In this document: positions 17,191 through 25,573 of the stretch, piece by piece
Position numbering within the stretch: position 1 is the stretch's first letter
Layout: each line of letters starts with the position of its first letter
From: JALYYC01 sp039922495
GTDB lineage: Bacteria; Chloroflexota; Dormibacteria; CF-121
Reading direction: 5' to 3'
DNA: 64,000 nucleotides
NCBI GenBank assembly: GCA_039922495.1
Contig: JBDTEO010000028.1
Location: forward strand, 62,001 to 126,000
The notes under the pieces: generated by a model
What the model saw: the letters and a program-made list of their open reading frames with translations, nothing else
What the model was told of the DNA's origin: nothing
Database searches by the model: none
Program-made: the position numbers and the translations under genes

Positions 17191-18227
17191 GCGGTCGGAA
17201 TCGCGTTGTCCGGCAAGCCCGTGTAGTTTCGCCGGTAGAACTTCCAGAACTCCTCGCTCTTCCGGTGACGCCACCAGGCGTCATTCTTGACGTACCAGGC
17301 GACCGTCTGCCGCATTCCCTCGGCGAACTTCACCTGTGGCTCCCAGCCGAGGGGTCGCGTCCGGCGTGTGTCGAGCGCGTAGCGATAATCATGGCCGGCC
17401 CGGTCTTTGACGAACTGCTTGAGGGAGCGCGGCTTCTTGCAGAGCTGCAGGACCGTATCCGCGACGTCGACGCCACTCACCTCGCTCCCGGTCCCGACGT
17501 TGTAGGCGTTGCCGGGCTCCCCTTTCCAGAGGATGCGGGCGATCGCGCTGACATGATCGTCGACGTAGAGATAGTCGCGGACCGCTGAGCCGTCGCCGTA
17601 GATGGGGAGCGGGAGATCCTGGAGCGCGTTGGTGATGAACAGCGGAATGATTTTTTCGGGAAACTGGTACGGCCCATAGGTGTTCGATCCGCGCGTGATC
17701 AGGGTCGGCACGCCGAAGCTGGCGTGGTACGCCTGGACCAGCATCTCCGCGCCGGCCTTGGTTGCCGAGTACGGGCTTCGCGGCGCCAGTGGGTCGGTCT
17801 CCTTGCTGCGTCCATCCTTGACGTGGCCATAGACCTCGTCGGTGCTGACCTGGAGGAAGCGCTTGTGCCGGTACTTGTGCGCCGCCTCGAGCAGTACGTA
17901 GGTGCCGTAGACGTCGGTTTGCACGAAGGCCCCGGCATTCATCAGCGAGCGGTCGACATGGGACTCGGCCGCGAAGTTGACGATGCCGTCGACCTCCTGG
18001 GCCAACCGGTCAACCACCTCGGGATCGCAGATGTCGCCCTCGACAAACCGCAGCCGGGGATCGCCCTTGATGTCCCCCAGGTTGTCCTCGCTCCCCGCGT
18101 AGGTGAGCTTGTCGAGCACGGTGATCGCGATCTCGGGGTCGACCCGCAGGCGTTGCCGCACGAACGCCGATCCGATGAAGCCCGCTCCACCCGTCACCAG
18201 CAGCCGACGCAGTCGTACGTCGCTCAC
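17187..18227 (-). CDS. rfbB: dTDP-glucose 4,6-dehydratase
   Basis: 346 aa from GTG 18227 (the open frame extends to 18275, into the ugd promoter region). Converts dTDP-glucose to dTDP-4-keto-6-deoxyglucose. Motifs: LLVTGGAGFIGSAFVRQRL, VSTDEVYGHV with the catalytic Asp-Glu pair, and YSATKAGAE with Tyr/Lys near residues 153/157. Length fits the family. It is divergent from ugd with 28 nt between starts. Confidence 0.93.
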   Translation of the reverse strand: MSDVRLRRLLVTGGAGFIGSAFVRQRLRVDPEIAITVLDKLTYAGSEDNLGDIKGDPRLRFVEGDICDPEVVDRLAQEVDGIVNFAAESHVDRSLMNAGAFVQTDVYGTYVLLEAAHKYRHKRFLQVSTDEVYGHVKDGRSKETDPLAPRSPYSATKAGAEMLVQAYHASFGVPTLITRGSNTYGPYQFPEKIIPLFITNALQDLPLPIYGDGSAVRDYLYVDDHVSAIARILWKGEPGNAYNVGTGSEVSGVDVADTVLQLCKKPRSLKQFVKDRAGHDYRYALDTRRTRPLGWEPQVKFAEGMRQTVAWYVKNDAWWRHRKSEEFWKFYRRNYTGLPDNAIPTA

Positions 18228-18242
18228 TGCCGCATTTTCGCC

Positions 18243-18248
18243 TATTCT
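18243..18248 (+). promoter_or_regulatory. -10 box of ugd, probably leaderless
   Basis: TATTCT lies 7 nt before the ATG at 18256. With normal spacing the transcript would begin at or next to the start codon, so the ugd mRNA is likely leaderless; no Shine-Dalgarno sequence is seen. Confidence 0.55.
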
Positions 18249-18255
18249 GGTCGGC

Positions 18256-19551
18256 ATGAGCGCGATTGCCGTCATCGGGACCGGCTACGTCGGCCTCACC
18301 ACGGCCGTTTGCCTCGCCGAACTTGGTCACGAGGTGACCGGCGTCGATACCGACACCGAGAAGGTCGCCACCCTCCGCCAGGGGCAGCCCACCATCTTCG
18401 AACCGGGGCTGGCCGAGCTGATGGCCGGCACGGCCGGGGCCGGCCGGCTCCGCTTTACCACCGACTACGCCGAGGCGATCCCGCAGGCCGATTTCGTCTT
18501 CATTGCCGTCGGGACCCCGCCCGGCCGGCGTGGCGAGGCCGATCTCGTCTATGTCAAACAGGCGGCCAAGTCGATCGCGGCGGCGATGAAGAAGACGGTC
18601 ACCATCGTCAACAAGAGCACCGTCCCGATCGGCACCGGCAACATCGTGGCGCGGATCGTCGGTGAAAACCTCCGGGAAGAGATCCCCTTTTTCGTCGTCT
18701 CCAATCCGGAGTTCCTGCGAGAGGGGAGCGCGATCCACGACTTCATGCATCCGGATCGCATCGTCTTCGGCTCGCACGACGTCGCGGCGGCGAAGGCGGC
18801 GGCAGGCCTCTACACCAAGCTCGACACCACGGTGCTGATCACCGACCTCCACACCGCCGAGATGATCAAGTACGCGTCGAATGCCTTCCTCGCGACCCGG
18901 ATCTCCTTCATCAACGAGATCGCCCGCATCTGCGAACGTGTTGATGCCGACGTCAAGGTCGTCTCCCAGGGCATGGGTCTCGACCGGCGCATCGGCCCGC
19001 TCTTCCTCGACGCGGGGATTGGCTATGGCGGATCGTGCTTCCCGAAAGACGTCAAAGCGCTCGCGCGAATGGCCGAGACGATGGGCTACCATCCCGAGCT
19101 GCTCGACGCCGTGATGGAGATCAACCTGGACCAGCGGACGCTGTTGGTCGAGAAGCTCCGCGAGGTGCTGGGCGGCCTTCGCGACCAGGTCATCGGGATC
19201 CTGGGGCTTGCCTTTAAGCCCAATACCGACGACGTCCGTGAGGCGCCGTCGATCGATGTCATCCAGAGCCTGCTGCAGAAGGGTGCCAGGGTCCGGGCCT
19301 ATGACCCGAAGGCGATGCCCGTTCTCAAGCGGCAATTGACCGGCATCGCCTACTGCGAGGATGCGTACGCCGTCGCCGACGGGGCGGATGCGCTCCTGGT
19401 CGTGACCGAGTGGGATGAATTCCGCAGCCTGGACCTGGAGCACCTCAAGCGGGTCATGCGCCGGCCCGTGATCGTTGATGGCCGCAACATCTACGATCCG
19501 AAGACGATGCGCGACGCCGGCTTCGTCTATCGCGGAGTCGGCCGCAGCTAG
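18256..19551 (+). CDS. ugd: UDP-glucose 6-dehydrogenase
   Basis: 431 aa. Oxidises UDP-glucose twice with NAD+ to UDP-glucuronate. N-terminal Rossmann motif AVIGTGYVGLTTAVCLAELG; central NKSTVPIGTG; catalytic cysteine 261 in GYGGSCFPKDVKAL; C-terminal domain with GLAFKPNTDDVREAPS. Full length for the family. The start codon of the next gene is 2 nt after its stop, and that gene uses its product. Confidence 0.95.
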   Translation: MSAIAVIGTGYVGLTTAVCLAELGHEVTGVDTDTEKVATLRQGQPTIFEPGLAELMAGTAGAGRLRFTTDYAEAIPQADFVFIAVGTPPGRRGEADLVYVKQAAKSIAAAMKKTVTIVNKSTVPIGTGNIVARIVGENLREEIPFFVVSNPEFLREGSAIHDFMHPDRIVFGSHDVAAAKAAAGLYTKLDTTVLITDLHTAEMIKYASNAFLATRISFINEIARICERVDADVKVVSQGMGLDRRIGPLFLDAGIGYGGSCFPKDVKALARMAETMGYHPELLDAVMEINLDQRTLLVEKLREVLGGLRDQVIGILGLAFKPNTDDVREAPSIDVIQSLLQKGARVRAYDPKAMPVLKRQLTGIAYCEDAYAVADGADALLVVTEWDEFRSLDLEHLKRVMRRPVIVDGRNIYDPKTMRDAGFVYRGVGRS

Positions 19552-19553
19552 GC

Positions 19554-20495
19554 GTGCACGCCGCAGTGACGGGGGGCGCCGGTTTCCTTGGTTCTCACCT
19601 GTGCGAGCGGCTCCTCCGCGATGGTTGGTCGGTCATCTGCATCGACAACCTGGTCACGGGGTCGGCGTCAAACGTCAGCCACCTCAAAGGCAACAAGGCC
19701 TTCGAAACCGTCCAACACAACGTCAGTGAGCCCCTTTATCTCGATGGCCCCCTGGACGCGGTCCTGCACTTCGCCTCGCCTGCGTCCCCCGTCGACTATG
19801 CGGATCATCCGATCGCCACGCTCAAGGTCGGCACCCTGGGCACCCACAACATGCTGGGCCTGGCGCGCACCAAGGGCGCCGTCTTCCTGCTGGCATCGAC
19901 GTCGGAGGTCTACGGCGACCCGCTTGTGCATCCCCAACCGGAAACCTACTGGGGCAACGTCAACCCGATCGGGCCGCGCGCCGTCTACGACGAGGGCAAG
20001 CGCGCCGCCGAAGCCTTCACCATGGCCTACCACCGTGCCCACGGGATGAAGACACGGATCGTGCGCATCTTCAATACCTACGGCCCGCGGATGCGGGTCG
20101 ACGACGGCCGGGCGGTCCCGAACTTCCTGCTACAGGCGCTGCACAATCGGCCGCTCACCGTTTATGGCGACGGCTCCCAGACGCGGAGCCTCTGCTATGT
20201 CGACGACCTGGTCGACGGCATCGTCAGGGTCCTTAGCCGCGACTTTGTCGAGCCGATCAACCTGGGCACCGAGGACGAGGTCACCATGCTGCAACTCGCC
20301 GAACGCATCCGGCAGCTCTCCGGCACGAGCGCCGAGATCGTCTTCGAGCCGCTCCCCCAGGACGATCCGCGCCAGCGCCGGCCGGATCTCACCCGGGCCC
20401 GCCAGCTGATCGGCTGGAACCCGGTAACGCCGCTCGATCAGGGGCTCCTAAAGACGATCGCCGCCTTCAGGTCTCGCTCTGACGCTGCGGGTTAG
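19554..20495 (+). CDS. UDP-glucuronate decarboxylase (UDP-xylose synthase)-like SDR
   Basis: 313 aa from GTG 19554. AVTGGAGFLGSHLCERLL at the N-terminus, STSEVYGDPLVHPQPETYWG, then YDEGKRAAE with Tyr145/Lys149, and the downstream FNTYGPRMRVDDGRAVPNF. The last two are typical of UXS enzymes, which turn UDP-glucuronate into UDP-xylose. The 2-nt spacing to ugd supports it. Other SDR epimerases are less likely. Confidence 0.88.
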   Translation: MHAAVTGGAGFLGSHLCERLLRDGWSVICIDNLVTGSASNVSHLKGNKAFETVQHNVSEPLYLDGPLDAVLHFASPASPVDYADHPIATLKVGTLGTHNMLGLARTKGAVFLLASTSEVYGDPLVHPQPETYWGNVNPIGPRAVYDEGKRAAEAFTMAYHRAHGMKTRIVRIFNTYGPRMRVDDGRAVPNFLLQALHNRPLTVYGDGSQTRSLCYVDDLVDGIVRVLSRDFVEPINLGTEDEVTMLQLAERIRQLSGTSAEIVFEPLPQDDPRQRRPDLTRARQLIGWNPVTPLDQGLLKTIAAFRSRSDAAG

Positions 20496-20764
20496 CGCAG
20501 CAGCCGCGGCCTGCGGCTGTTCTCCTCCGCCCGCTGCTGGTGGACCAGGCGGCGGACCAGCAGCGCGAATCCTGGGCAGGCGAGCGCGAAGAGACCGAGC
20601 GCGATCCAGCCAAACGCCGTCTCGCCAGCGATGAAGCTGACGATCGCCGCCACCAGGGCGAGAACCGCGAGTAAGCCGACCGACCCGACGGAGCGCTCGG
20701 AAACGGCCCGTTGTTCCTCGAACAGCGGTCGCCCGAGGTGGGCAGGCGCTTCGAGTCCGTCAAA
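20492..20764 (-). CDS. Small two-helix membrane protein, start unclear
   Basis: Open minus-strand frame with two hydrophobic helices (VGLLAVLALVAAIVSFIAG; FGWIALGLFALACPGFALLV) and a basic tail, ending at TAA 20492. No ATG, GTG or TTG occurs before the first helix; the only in-frame GTG, at 20653, lies inside it. Upstream lies the GC-rich hairpin repeat. Either the start is unusual or repeat insertion removed it. Position-specific hydrophobicity argues it was once a real gene. It follows sigA on the same strand. Confidence 0.4.
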   Translation of the reverse strand, partial: FDGLEAPAHLGRPLFEEQRAVSERSVGSVGLLAVLALVAAIVSFIAGETAFGWIALGLFALACPGFALLVRRLVHQQRAEENSRRPRLLR

Positions 20765-20767
20765 TTC

Positions 20768-20809
20768 TCTCCCTCCCCCGCTTGTGGGGGAGGGCCGGGG
20801 TGGGGGTGC
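20768..20809 (-). repeat. GC-rich hairpin repeat, copy 1
   Basis: Contains the perfect inverted repeat CCCTCCCCC (20771-20779) / GGGGGAGGG (20786-20794), followed by a CCGGGGTGGGGGT tail. It touches the sigA stop and may serve as its 3' hairpin. Related copies are at 23795, 47745, 49882 and 51155. Confidence 0.8.
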
Positions 20810-21957
20810 TATTCGAGGTAGTCCTTGAGCTTCTTGCTGCGGCTGGGATGGCGCAGCTTGCGCAGCGCCTTGGCTTCGATCTGGCGGATCCGCTCGCGGG
20901 TGACGCCAAAGCGCTTCCCCACTTCCTCGAGTGTCCGCTGGTGGCCATCGATCAGGCCGAAGCGCAGTTGCAGCACGCGCCGCTCGCGCGGGGTGAGTGT
21001 GTCCAGGATGTCCTCCACCTCAGTGCGGAGCATCGTCAGCGAGGCCGCATCGGAGGGCGAGGTCGCATCCTTGTCCTCGACGAAGTCCCCGAGGTGCGAG
21101 TCTTCCTCTTCGCCGATCGGGGTTTCGAGCGAGACCGGGTCCTGCGACACCTTGATGATCTCCCGCACCTTCTCCGGGGTGATCCCCATCTCGTCGCCGA
21201 TCTCCTGGTCGGTGGGCTCGCGGCCCAGCTCCTGGAGGAGGCGGCGCGAGACCCGGACCAGCTTGTTGATCGTCTCCACCATGTGGACCGGGATCCGGAT
21301 GGTGCGGGCCTGGTCGGCGATCGCGCGGGTGATCGCCTGCCGGATCCACCAGGTGGCGTAGGTCGAGAACTTGTAGCCCTTGTGATAGTCGAACTTCTCA
21401 ACCGCCCGGATCAGGCCCATGTTGCCTTCCTGGATCAGGTCGAGGAAGGACATGCCGCGGCCGATGTACTTCTTCGCGATCGAGACCACCAGTCTCAGGT
21501 TCGCCTCGGTCAGTTTGTGCTTGGCGATCTCGTCGCCGGCCTCGATCGCTTTGGCCAGCGTTACCTCCTGCTCCGCCTTGAGCAGGGCCACCCGGCCGAT
21601 CTCCTTGAGGTACATCCGGACCGGGTCATCGAGCGAGACCGAGTCCATCACCTCGATGGTGGCGATCAGGTCATCGTCGATCTCAACGACTTCCTCGAAG
21701 TCCTTCTCCCCGTCCGAGACCTCGATCCCCATGTCGCGGAAGACATTGAAGATCCGGAATAGCTGGTCGGGATCGAACTCGACGTCGGGGAAGCCGGCGA
21801 GGATGTCGTCCGGGCTGAGGAACCCCTGTTCCTTGCCTTTGACAATCAGGGCCTCGGCGGCCAGCACCATCGGCTCTTCCGAGCCACGCGCGCGTTTGAG
21901 GACCAGCCCTTTCTTGGACGCGGGCGCGTCGGGCGCTTCGGGGAGCTTACGTGCCAT
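20809..21957 (-). CDS. sigA: Primary RNA polymerase sigma factor (sigma-70/SigA)
   Basis: 382 aa. Region 1.2 VSLDDPVRMYLKEIGRVALL; region 2 with LRLVVSIAKKYIGRGMSFLD and KFSTYATWWIRQAITRAIAD (the -10-recognising helix); region 3 LGREPTDQEIGDEMGITPEK; region 4 LEEVGKRFGVTRERIRQIEA (the -35-recognising helix). Region 1.1 is short, as in Gram-positive SigA. It overlaps dnaG by 11 nt, recalling the macromolecular-synthesis operon, here without rpsU. Confidence 0.96.
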   Translation of the reverse strand: MARKLPEAPDAPASKKGLVLKRARGSEEPMVLAAEALIVKGKEQGFLSPDDILAGFPDVEFDPDQLFRIFNVFRDMGIEVSDGEKDFEEVVEIDDDLIATIEVMDSVSLDDPVRMYLKEIGRVALLKAEQEVTLAKAIEAGDEIAKHKLTEANLRLVVSIAKKYIGRGMSFLDLIQEGNMGLIRAVEKFDYHKGYKFSTYATWWIRQAITRAIADQARTIRIPVHMVETINKLVRVSRRLLQELGREPTDQEIGDEMGITPEKVREIIKVSQDPVSLETPIGEEEDSHLGDFVEDKDATSPSDAASLTMLRTEVEDILDTLTPRERRVLQLRFGLIDGHQRTLEEVGKRFGVTRERIRQIEAKALRKLRHPSRSKKLKDYLE

Positions 21958-23773
21958 ATCTCATGTCTTTCAGTGCTTCGCGTTCATGTGCCAACCGTCC
22001 ATGCTCTTCCATCAACGCAACGAGGCGGGACTCGTCTCCCGTCGCGCGGGCGGCACGCAGATCAGCCTCCACCGCTTTCAACCGTCGTTGGCAGGCGTTT
22101 ATTTTAAGAGTTTGGAGACATTGCTCTAAAGACTGCTTCAGCGCGGCCTCCGAGCCACTGTCGAGCTCGGGGTACTGGGCCAGCGCGGCGCGGGCGACGA
22201 GCCGCTGCTCATCGGCCGGGAATTCAGCGAGATGATCGAGCGGGGCCACCGTCGCCTGGGCGTCAACCATTTGTTGCAGCCTAGCGAAAACGCCCTGGTA
22301 CGAGGCGTTGGAGAAATCGAGTGCTTGGAGTTCCCCGGTAACGTTGGGAACCAGGTCGGGCCTCGCGATCAGCAGCCCGAGCAGGTAGCCCTCATCTTTC
22401 GTGACCTTGCCAGTTTTCCCGGCCGGCACCGGACTCAAACGCGCTTCGGGTGGCGTTTGTCGCGGCGGTGCGGTTCCCGAGCGCAGCGCCTGCACATCAC
22501 GGATCAGCGCGGCCGGCTCGATCCGCAGCCAGGCCGCGGCCTGCTGCGCGTAAATCTCCAGCACCGACGCCTCGGGAATCTTTGCCAGCACCGGGATGAC
22601 CAGCTCGGCGCCGCGGCGCCGGTCATTGGCGTCCGTCAGGTCGAGCCGCTCGAGCGCCTGGCGGAGCAGGTACTCCCACTCCGGCAGGGCATGCTCGCCA
22701 AGCGCCGCCCAACCGTCGGGATGCGCCCGCAGGTAGTCGTCCGGGTCCTTGCCCTGGGGCACGCGCACCACCTTGATATGGATCCCTGACTTCGAAGCCA
22801 GCTCGATCGCCCGCTGCGTGGCCGTCCGGCCGGCGTCATCGCGATCGAAGGCGAGCAGCAATTCCTGGGTTTCCCGCTTGAGCAGCCGCACCTGGTGCTC
22901 CGTCAGGGCGGTTCCCGACGTCGTCACCACATTGGGGACGCCCGCCTGCCAGGCGGTGATGGCGTCGAAGTACCCCTCCATCAGCACGGCGTGCTTCAGC
23001 TCGTGGATCGGCTTGCGGGCGCGGTGCAGGTTGAAGAGGGTCCGGCCCTTGTCGTAGAGGGCGGTCTGCGAGGTATTCAGGTACTTCGGTTGCTGGCTGT
23101 CATCGGTCACCCGCCCGCCAAAGGCGGTCAGCTCGCCCCGCTCGTCGTGGATCGGGATGATGATCCGCTGCCGGAACCGGTCTAACAGGTCCCTCGCGCC
23201 GTCATTCCGGACCGCCAGGCCCGCCTCCACCATCTCGGTATCGGTGGCGTTGTGCTTGCGCAGGAAGCGCACCAGGTTGTCCTTGCGCTGCCCCGCTGGC
23301 GCGAAGCCCAGCTGGAACTCCTTCATCGCCGCCCGCGTGATGCCGCGCTTCTCGAGTTGCAGTAGCGCCCGCAGCCCGGCCGGGTTCTCCATCAGGATGT
23401 GATGGAAGTACTGGGCCGCGAGCAGGTTCAGCCGCTCGATCGTCTTTTTGAGCTCGCGCTGGCGGCCGGCGCCGGGCGATTCCTCCAGCTCAACGCCGGT
23501 CTTCTCCGCCAGCAACCGCAGGGCTCCGCGGAAGTCGACATGTTCGATCTCCTGGATGAAGGTGAAGTGGTCGCCACCCTTCTGGCAACCGTAGCAATGC
23601 CACAGCTGCTTCTCCGGTGAGACATATAAGGATGGGGTCTTCTCGGCGTGGAAGGGACACAGCCCCTTCAAGTCGCGACCGGCCTTCTGCAGCCGCAAGT
23701 GTTCCGAGATCAGGTCGGCGAGGTCGAGCCGGTCCTTGATCTCCTGGACCGCGTCCTGCTTTACCGAGGGCAT
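21947..23773 (-). CDS. dnaG: DNA primase
   Basis: 608 aa from ATG 23773 (TTG 23782 is also open). Makes RNA primers at the replication fork. Zinc-binding CPFHAEKTPSLYVSPEKQLW then CYGCQKGGD near residues 38-65; TOPRIM domain with VLMEGYFDAITAWQAGVPNV and LLLAFDRDDAGRTATQ carrying the acidic metal ligands. The C-terminal helicase-binding part is shorter and diverged. Overlaps sigA, so the two are coupled. Confidence 0.95.
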   Translation of the reverse strand: MPSVKQDAVQEIKDRLDLADLISEHLRLQKAGRDLKGLCPFHAEKTPSLYVSPEKQLWHCYGCQKGGDHFTFIQEIEHVDFRGALRLLAEKTGVELEESPGAGRQRELKKTIERLNLLAAQYFHHILMENPAGLRALLQLEKRGITRAAMKEFQLGFAPAGQRKDNLVRFLRKHNATDTEMVEAGLAVRNDGARDLLDRFRQRIIIPIHDERGELTAFGGRVTDDSQQPKYLNTSQTALYDKGRTLFNLHRARKPIHELKHAVLMEGYFDAITAWQAGVPNVVTTSGTALTEHQVRLLKRETQELLLAFDRDDAGRTATQRAIELASKSGIHIKVVRVPQGKDPDDYLRAHPDGWAALGEHALPEWEYLLRQALERLDLTDANDRRRGAELVIPVLAKIPEASVLEIYAQQAAAWLRIEPAALIRDVQALRSGTAPPRQTPPEARLSPVPAGKTGKVTKDEGYLLGLLIARPDLVPNVTGELQALDFSNASYQGVFARLQQMVDAQATVAPLDHLAEFPADEQRLVARAALAQYPELDSGSEAALKQSLEQCLQTLKINACQRRLKAVEADLRAARATGDESRLVALMEEHGRLAHEREALKDMRYGT

Positions 23774-23794
23774 CTCGCGCAAGCTTACTTTCTT

Positions 23795-23826
23795 CTCCCT
23801 CCCCCGCTTGCTGGGGACCGTCGGAG
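23795..23826. repeat. GC-rich hairpin repeat, copy 2 (partial)
   Basis: CTCCCTCCCCCGCTTGCTGG followed by GGACCGTCGGAG. It keeps the left arm and loop of the repeat but lacks the full right arm. It lies between dnaG and the aldo/keto reductase. Confidence 0.65.
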
Positions 23827-23840
23827 ATCTGCCTTAGCGC

Positions 23841-24764
23841 CTACGCCCATGCGCGTTGACTTCGTTCGCGCCAGTACTGTTGTGGTGGCTCGGCGCGTGC
23901 CGTTACCGCCGCGACCGCCTCGGGATCGAGACGCAGGTCCACCGCGCTCGCATTGCTGGCCACCTGCGCCCCGCTGACGGCACCGGATAGGACGACGTCG
24001 GCCCAGGGATTGGCGAGCGCCGCGGCGACCGCGATCCGATCCTCGGGCGCCAGGCGCCCATTCGCCAGGACCTCCTTGATGATCACACCCCATCCGGCGT
24101 CGTGGGCACGGGCCAGCGCCGGACCGGCCGAGGGTTCCAGCAGGTTCCAGGTCGCCTGGACCGACTGAAACGGGTTGACCCCGTCGACCTTGACCGCCAG
24201 GGCCCGGTCGACCACCTCCGCCTGCCTGGGTCCGCTGACGGACAGGCCGATCACCAGGCCCTGCGTGCGGAACTCATTGAGCGCCGAGAGGACGGCGTGA
24301 TCCTCCAGCACGCCGCTCTCCAGGGTCGCCGAATGAATCTGGTACAGCCCCAAAAACTCGCCAAGCAACGCCCGGCTTTCCGGTAGCTGCCGTCTGAGCG
24401 CCGCCAGTGAATGGTCCTTGAGCTCGTGCACCGGCGCCTCGAGCCGCCAGTCCCCCACGTAGGTGTAGCCCCATTTCGATCCAACGGTGACGGCTCCCGG
24501 CGCCAGCCGTCGTGCCCGCAGCCAGGAGCTGAGGAACTGTTCGGCGCGACCGTAGGAGCGCGCCACATCGAAGTACCGAATGCCGGCGTTATAGGCCGCG
24601 GTCAGCACCTCGTGCGCACGGCGTTCGAGCGCTGCCTCGCTGCGATCGCCACCAAGATCGGTCGCCCGCCCGGCGGTGATGTACGCGGGGCGGCCGACCG
24701 CCGCCAGGCCGAGGCCCAGGCGCGTGACCGTCAGGCCGGTCTTGCCGAGCGGCCGCGAGTCCAT
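23841..24764 (-). CDS. Aldo/keto reductase
   Basis: 307-aa TIM-barrel NADP(H) oxidoreductase. The catalytic tetrad is visible: Asp and Tyr in FDVARSYGRAEQFL, Lys in VGSKWGYTYVGDW, His in YQIHSATLE. The start (LGKTGLTVTRLGLGLAAVG) fits sugar-type AKRs such as D-threo-aldose dehydrogenase. It ends the glycerol/dihydroxyacetone gene run, 14 nt after the SHOCT gene, so it may interconvert glycerol, dihydroxyacetone or glyceraldehyde. That link is inferred from position only. Confidence 0.8.
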   Translation of the reverse strand: MDSRPLGKTGLTVTRLGLGLAAVGRPAYITAGRATDLGGDRSEAALERRAHEVLTAAYNAGIRYFDVARSYGRAEQFLSSWLRARRLAPGAVTVGSKWGYTYVGDWRLEAPVHELKDHSLAALRRQLPESRALLGEFLGLYQIHSATLESGVLEDHAVLSALNEFRTQGLVIGLSVSGPRQAEVVDRALAVKVDGVNPFQSVQATWNLLEPSAGPALARAHDAGWGVIIKEVLANGRLAPEDRIAVAAALANPWADVVLSGAVSGAQVASNASAVDLRLDPEAVAAVTARAEPPQQYWRERSQRAWA

Positions 24765-24778
24765 CGACCGGCTGCCCG

Positions 24779-25168
24779 CTACGGCTCCCGCAGGATCCGC
24801 GCCTTCTCCGGCTCGAATTCGCCTTCCGACAGCACGCCGGACGCGCGGAGTTCCCCAACCCGCCGCAAGCGCTCGAGCCGATCGCCATCGGGGCCGCGAC
24901 TGCCTGCTTCCTCTGGCGCGGCCGGCCTGACCGTCGCCACCATCGCGGCGATCTCGGCGCGGATGCGCGCGGCATTCACGTACACCGGAAAGAAGGCGCG
25001 GCCGCCCGCCGCCTCGACCACGATGGTTGGGGAACCGACCCAGTGCTTACGGATCGAGACCTCGCGCACCTCACCGAGCGGGAGCAGGGCCACCTCGCGG
25101 GCCAGATGGATCGCGCGGGCAGACCAGCCGACCTGCCGCCGGGCGGCCCGCCCTTGCGCTTCATCCAT
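24779..25168 (-). CDS. PH-like and SHOCT domain protein
   Basis: 129 aa. The N-terminal two-thirds looks like a small beta-rich PH-like domain (IHLAREVALLPLGEVREVSI; SPTIVVEAAGGRAFFPVYVN). The C-terminus carries a SHOCT motif (RVGELRASGVLSEGEFEPEK), a short helical oligomerisation module. Function unknown. It starts 4 nt after the dhaM stop and so belongs to the glycerol run. Confidence 0.6.
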   Translation of the reverse strand: MDEAQGRAARRQVGWSARAIHLAREVALLPLGEVREVSIRKHWVGSPTIVVEAAGGRAFFPVYVNAARIRAEIAAMVATVRPAAPEEAGSRGPDGDRLERLRRVGELRASGVLSEGEFEPEKARILREP

Positions 25169-25171
25169 CGG

Positions 25172-25573
25172 TCAGCTCGTCACCTTGTCCATCGTCCTGG
25201 CTCCCAGCGCTGCGGCGGCGACCGCATCGAGGTCGCTCTCGATCGATGCCTCGACCCCAGCGATCACGGCGCCTTCGACGAACGGCGCATTGCTCACCAG
25301 CACCCGCCCCTCCCCGTCCGGCAGTTGCTCGATCGCCAGCTGCGTGCTGAGCACGGCGCTCCCCAGGTCGACCAGCACCAGCACCCCCGCCGGCCCTCGC
25401 ACCTCCTGGATCGCCGCCAGGATCGCGGTGGCGTCCGTGCCCAACCGACCGTCGGGCGTCCCGCCCGCGACCGCGATCTTCACCCGGCCCTGCGTCATCT
25501 GGGCGGCGAGCTCCCGCGCCCCCTCACCGAGCTGACGGCTGTGCGACACCAGCACCAGGCTAACCGTGTCCAT
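25172..25573 (-). CDS. dhaM: Dihydroxyacetone kinase phosphotransfer subunit (EIIA-Dha)
   Basis: 133 aa, only the mannose-type EIIA domain. The phosphorylated histidine is His11 in LVLVSHSRQLGEG; GPAGVLVLVDLGSAVLSTQL is the conserved subunit core. It accepts phosphate from HPr and passes it to the ADP bound in DhaL. E. coli DhaM is fused to HPr and part of EI; here those are separate genes at 35399-37388. It overlaps glpC by 14 nt. Confidence 0.9.
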   Translation of the reverse strand: MDTVSLVLVSHSRQLGEGARELAAQMTQGRVKIAVAGGTPDGRLGTDATAILAAIQEVRGPAGVLVLVDLGSAVLSTQLAIEQLPDGEGRVLVSNAPFVEGAVIAGVEASIESDLDAVAAAALGARTMDKVTS

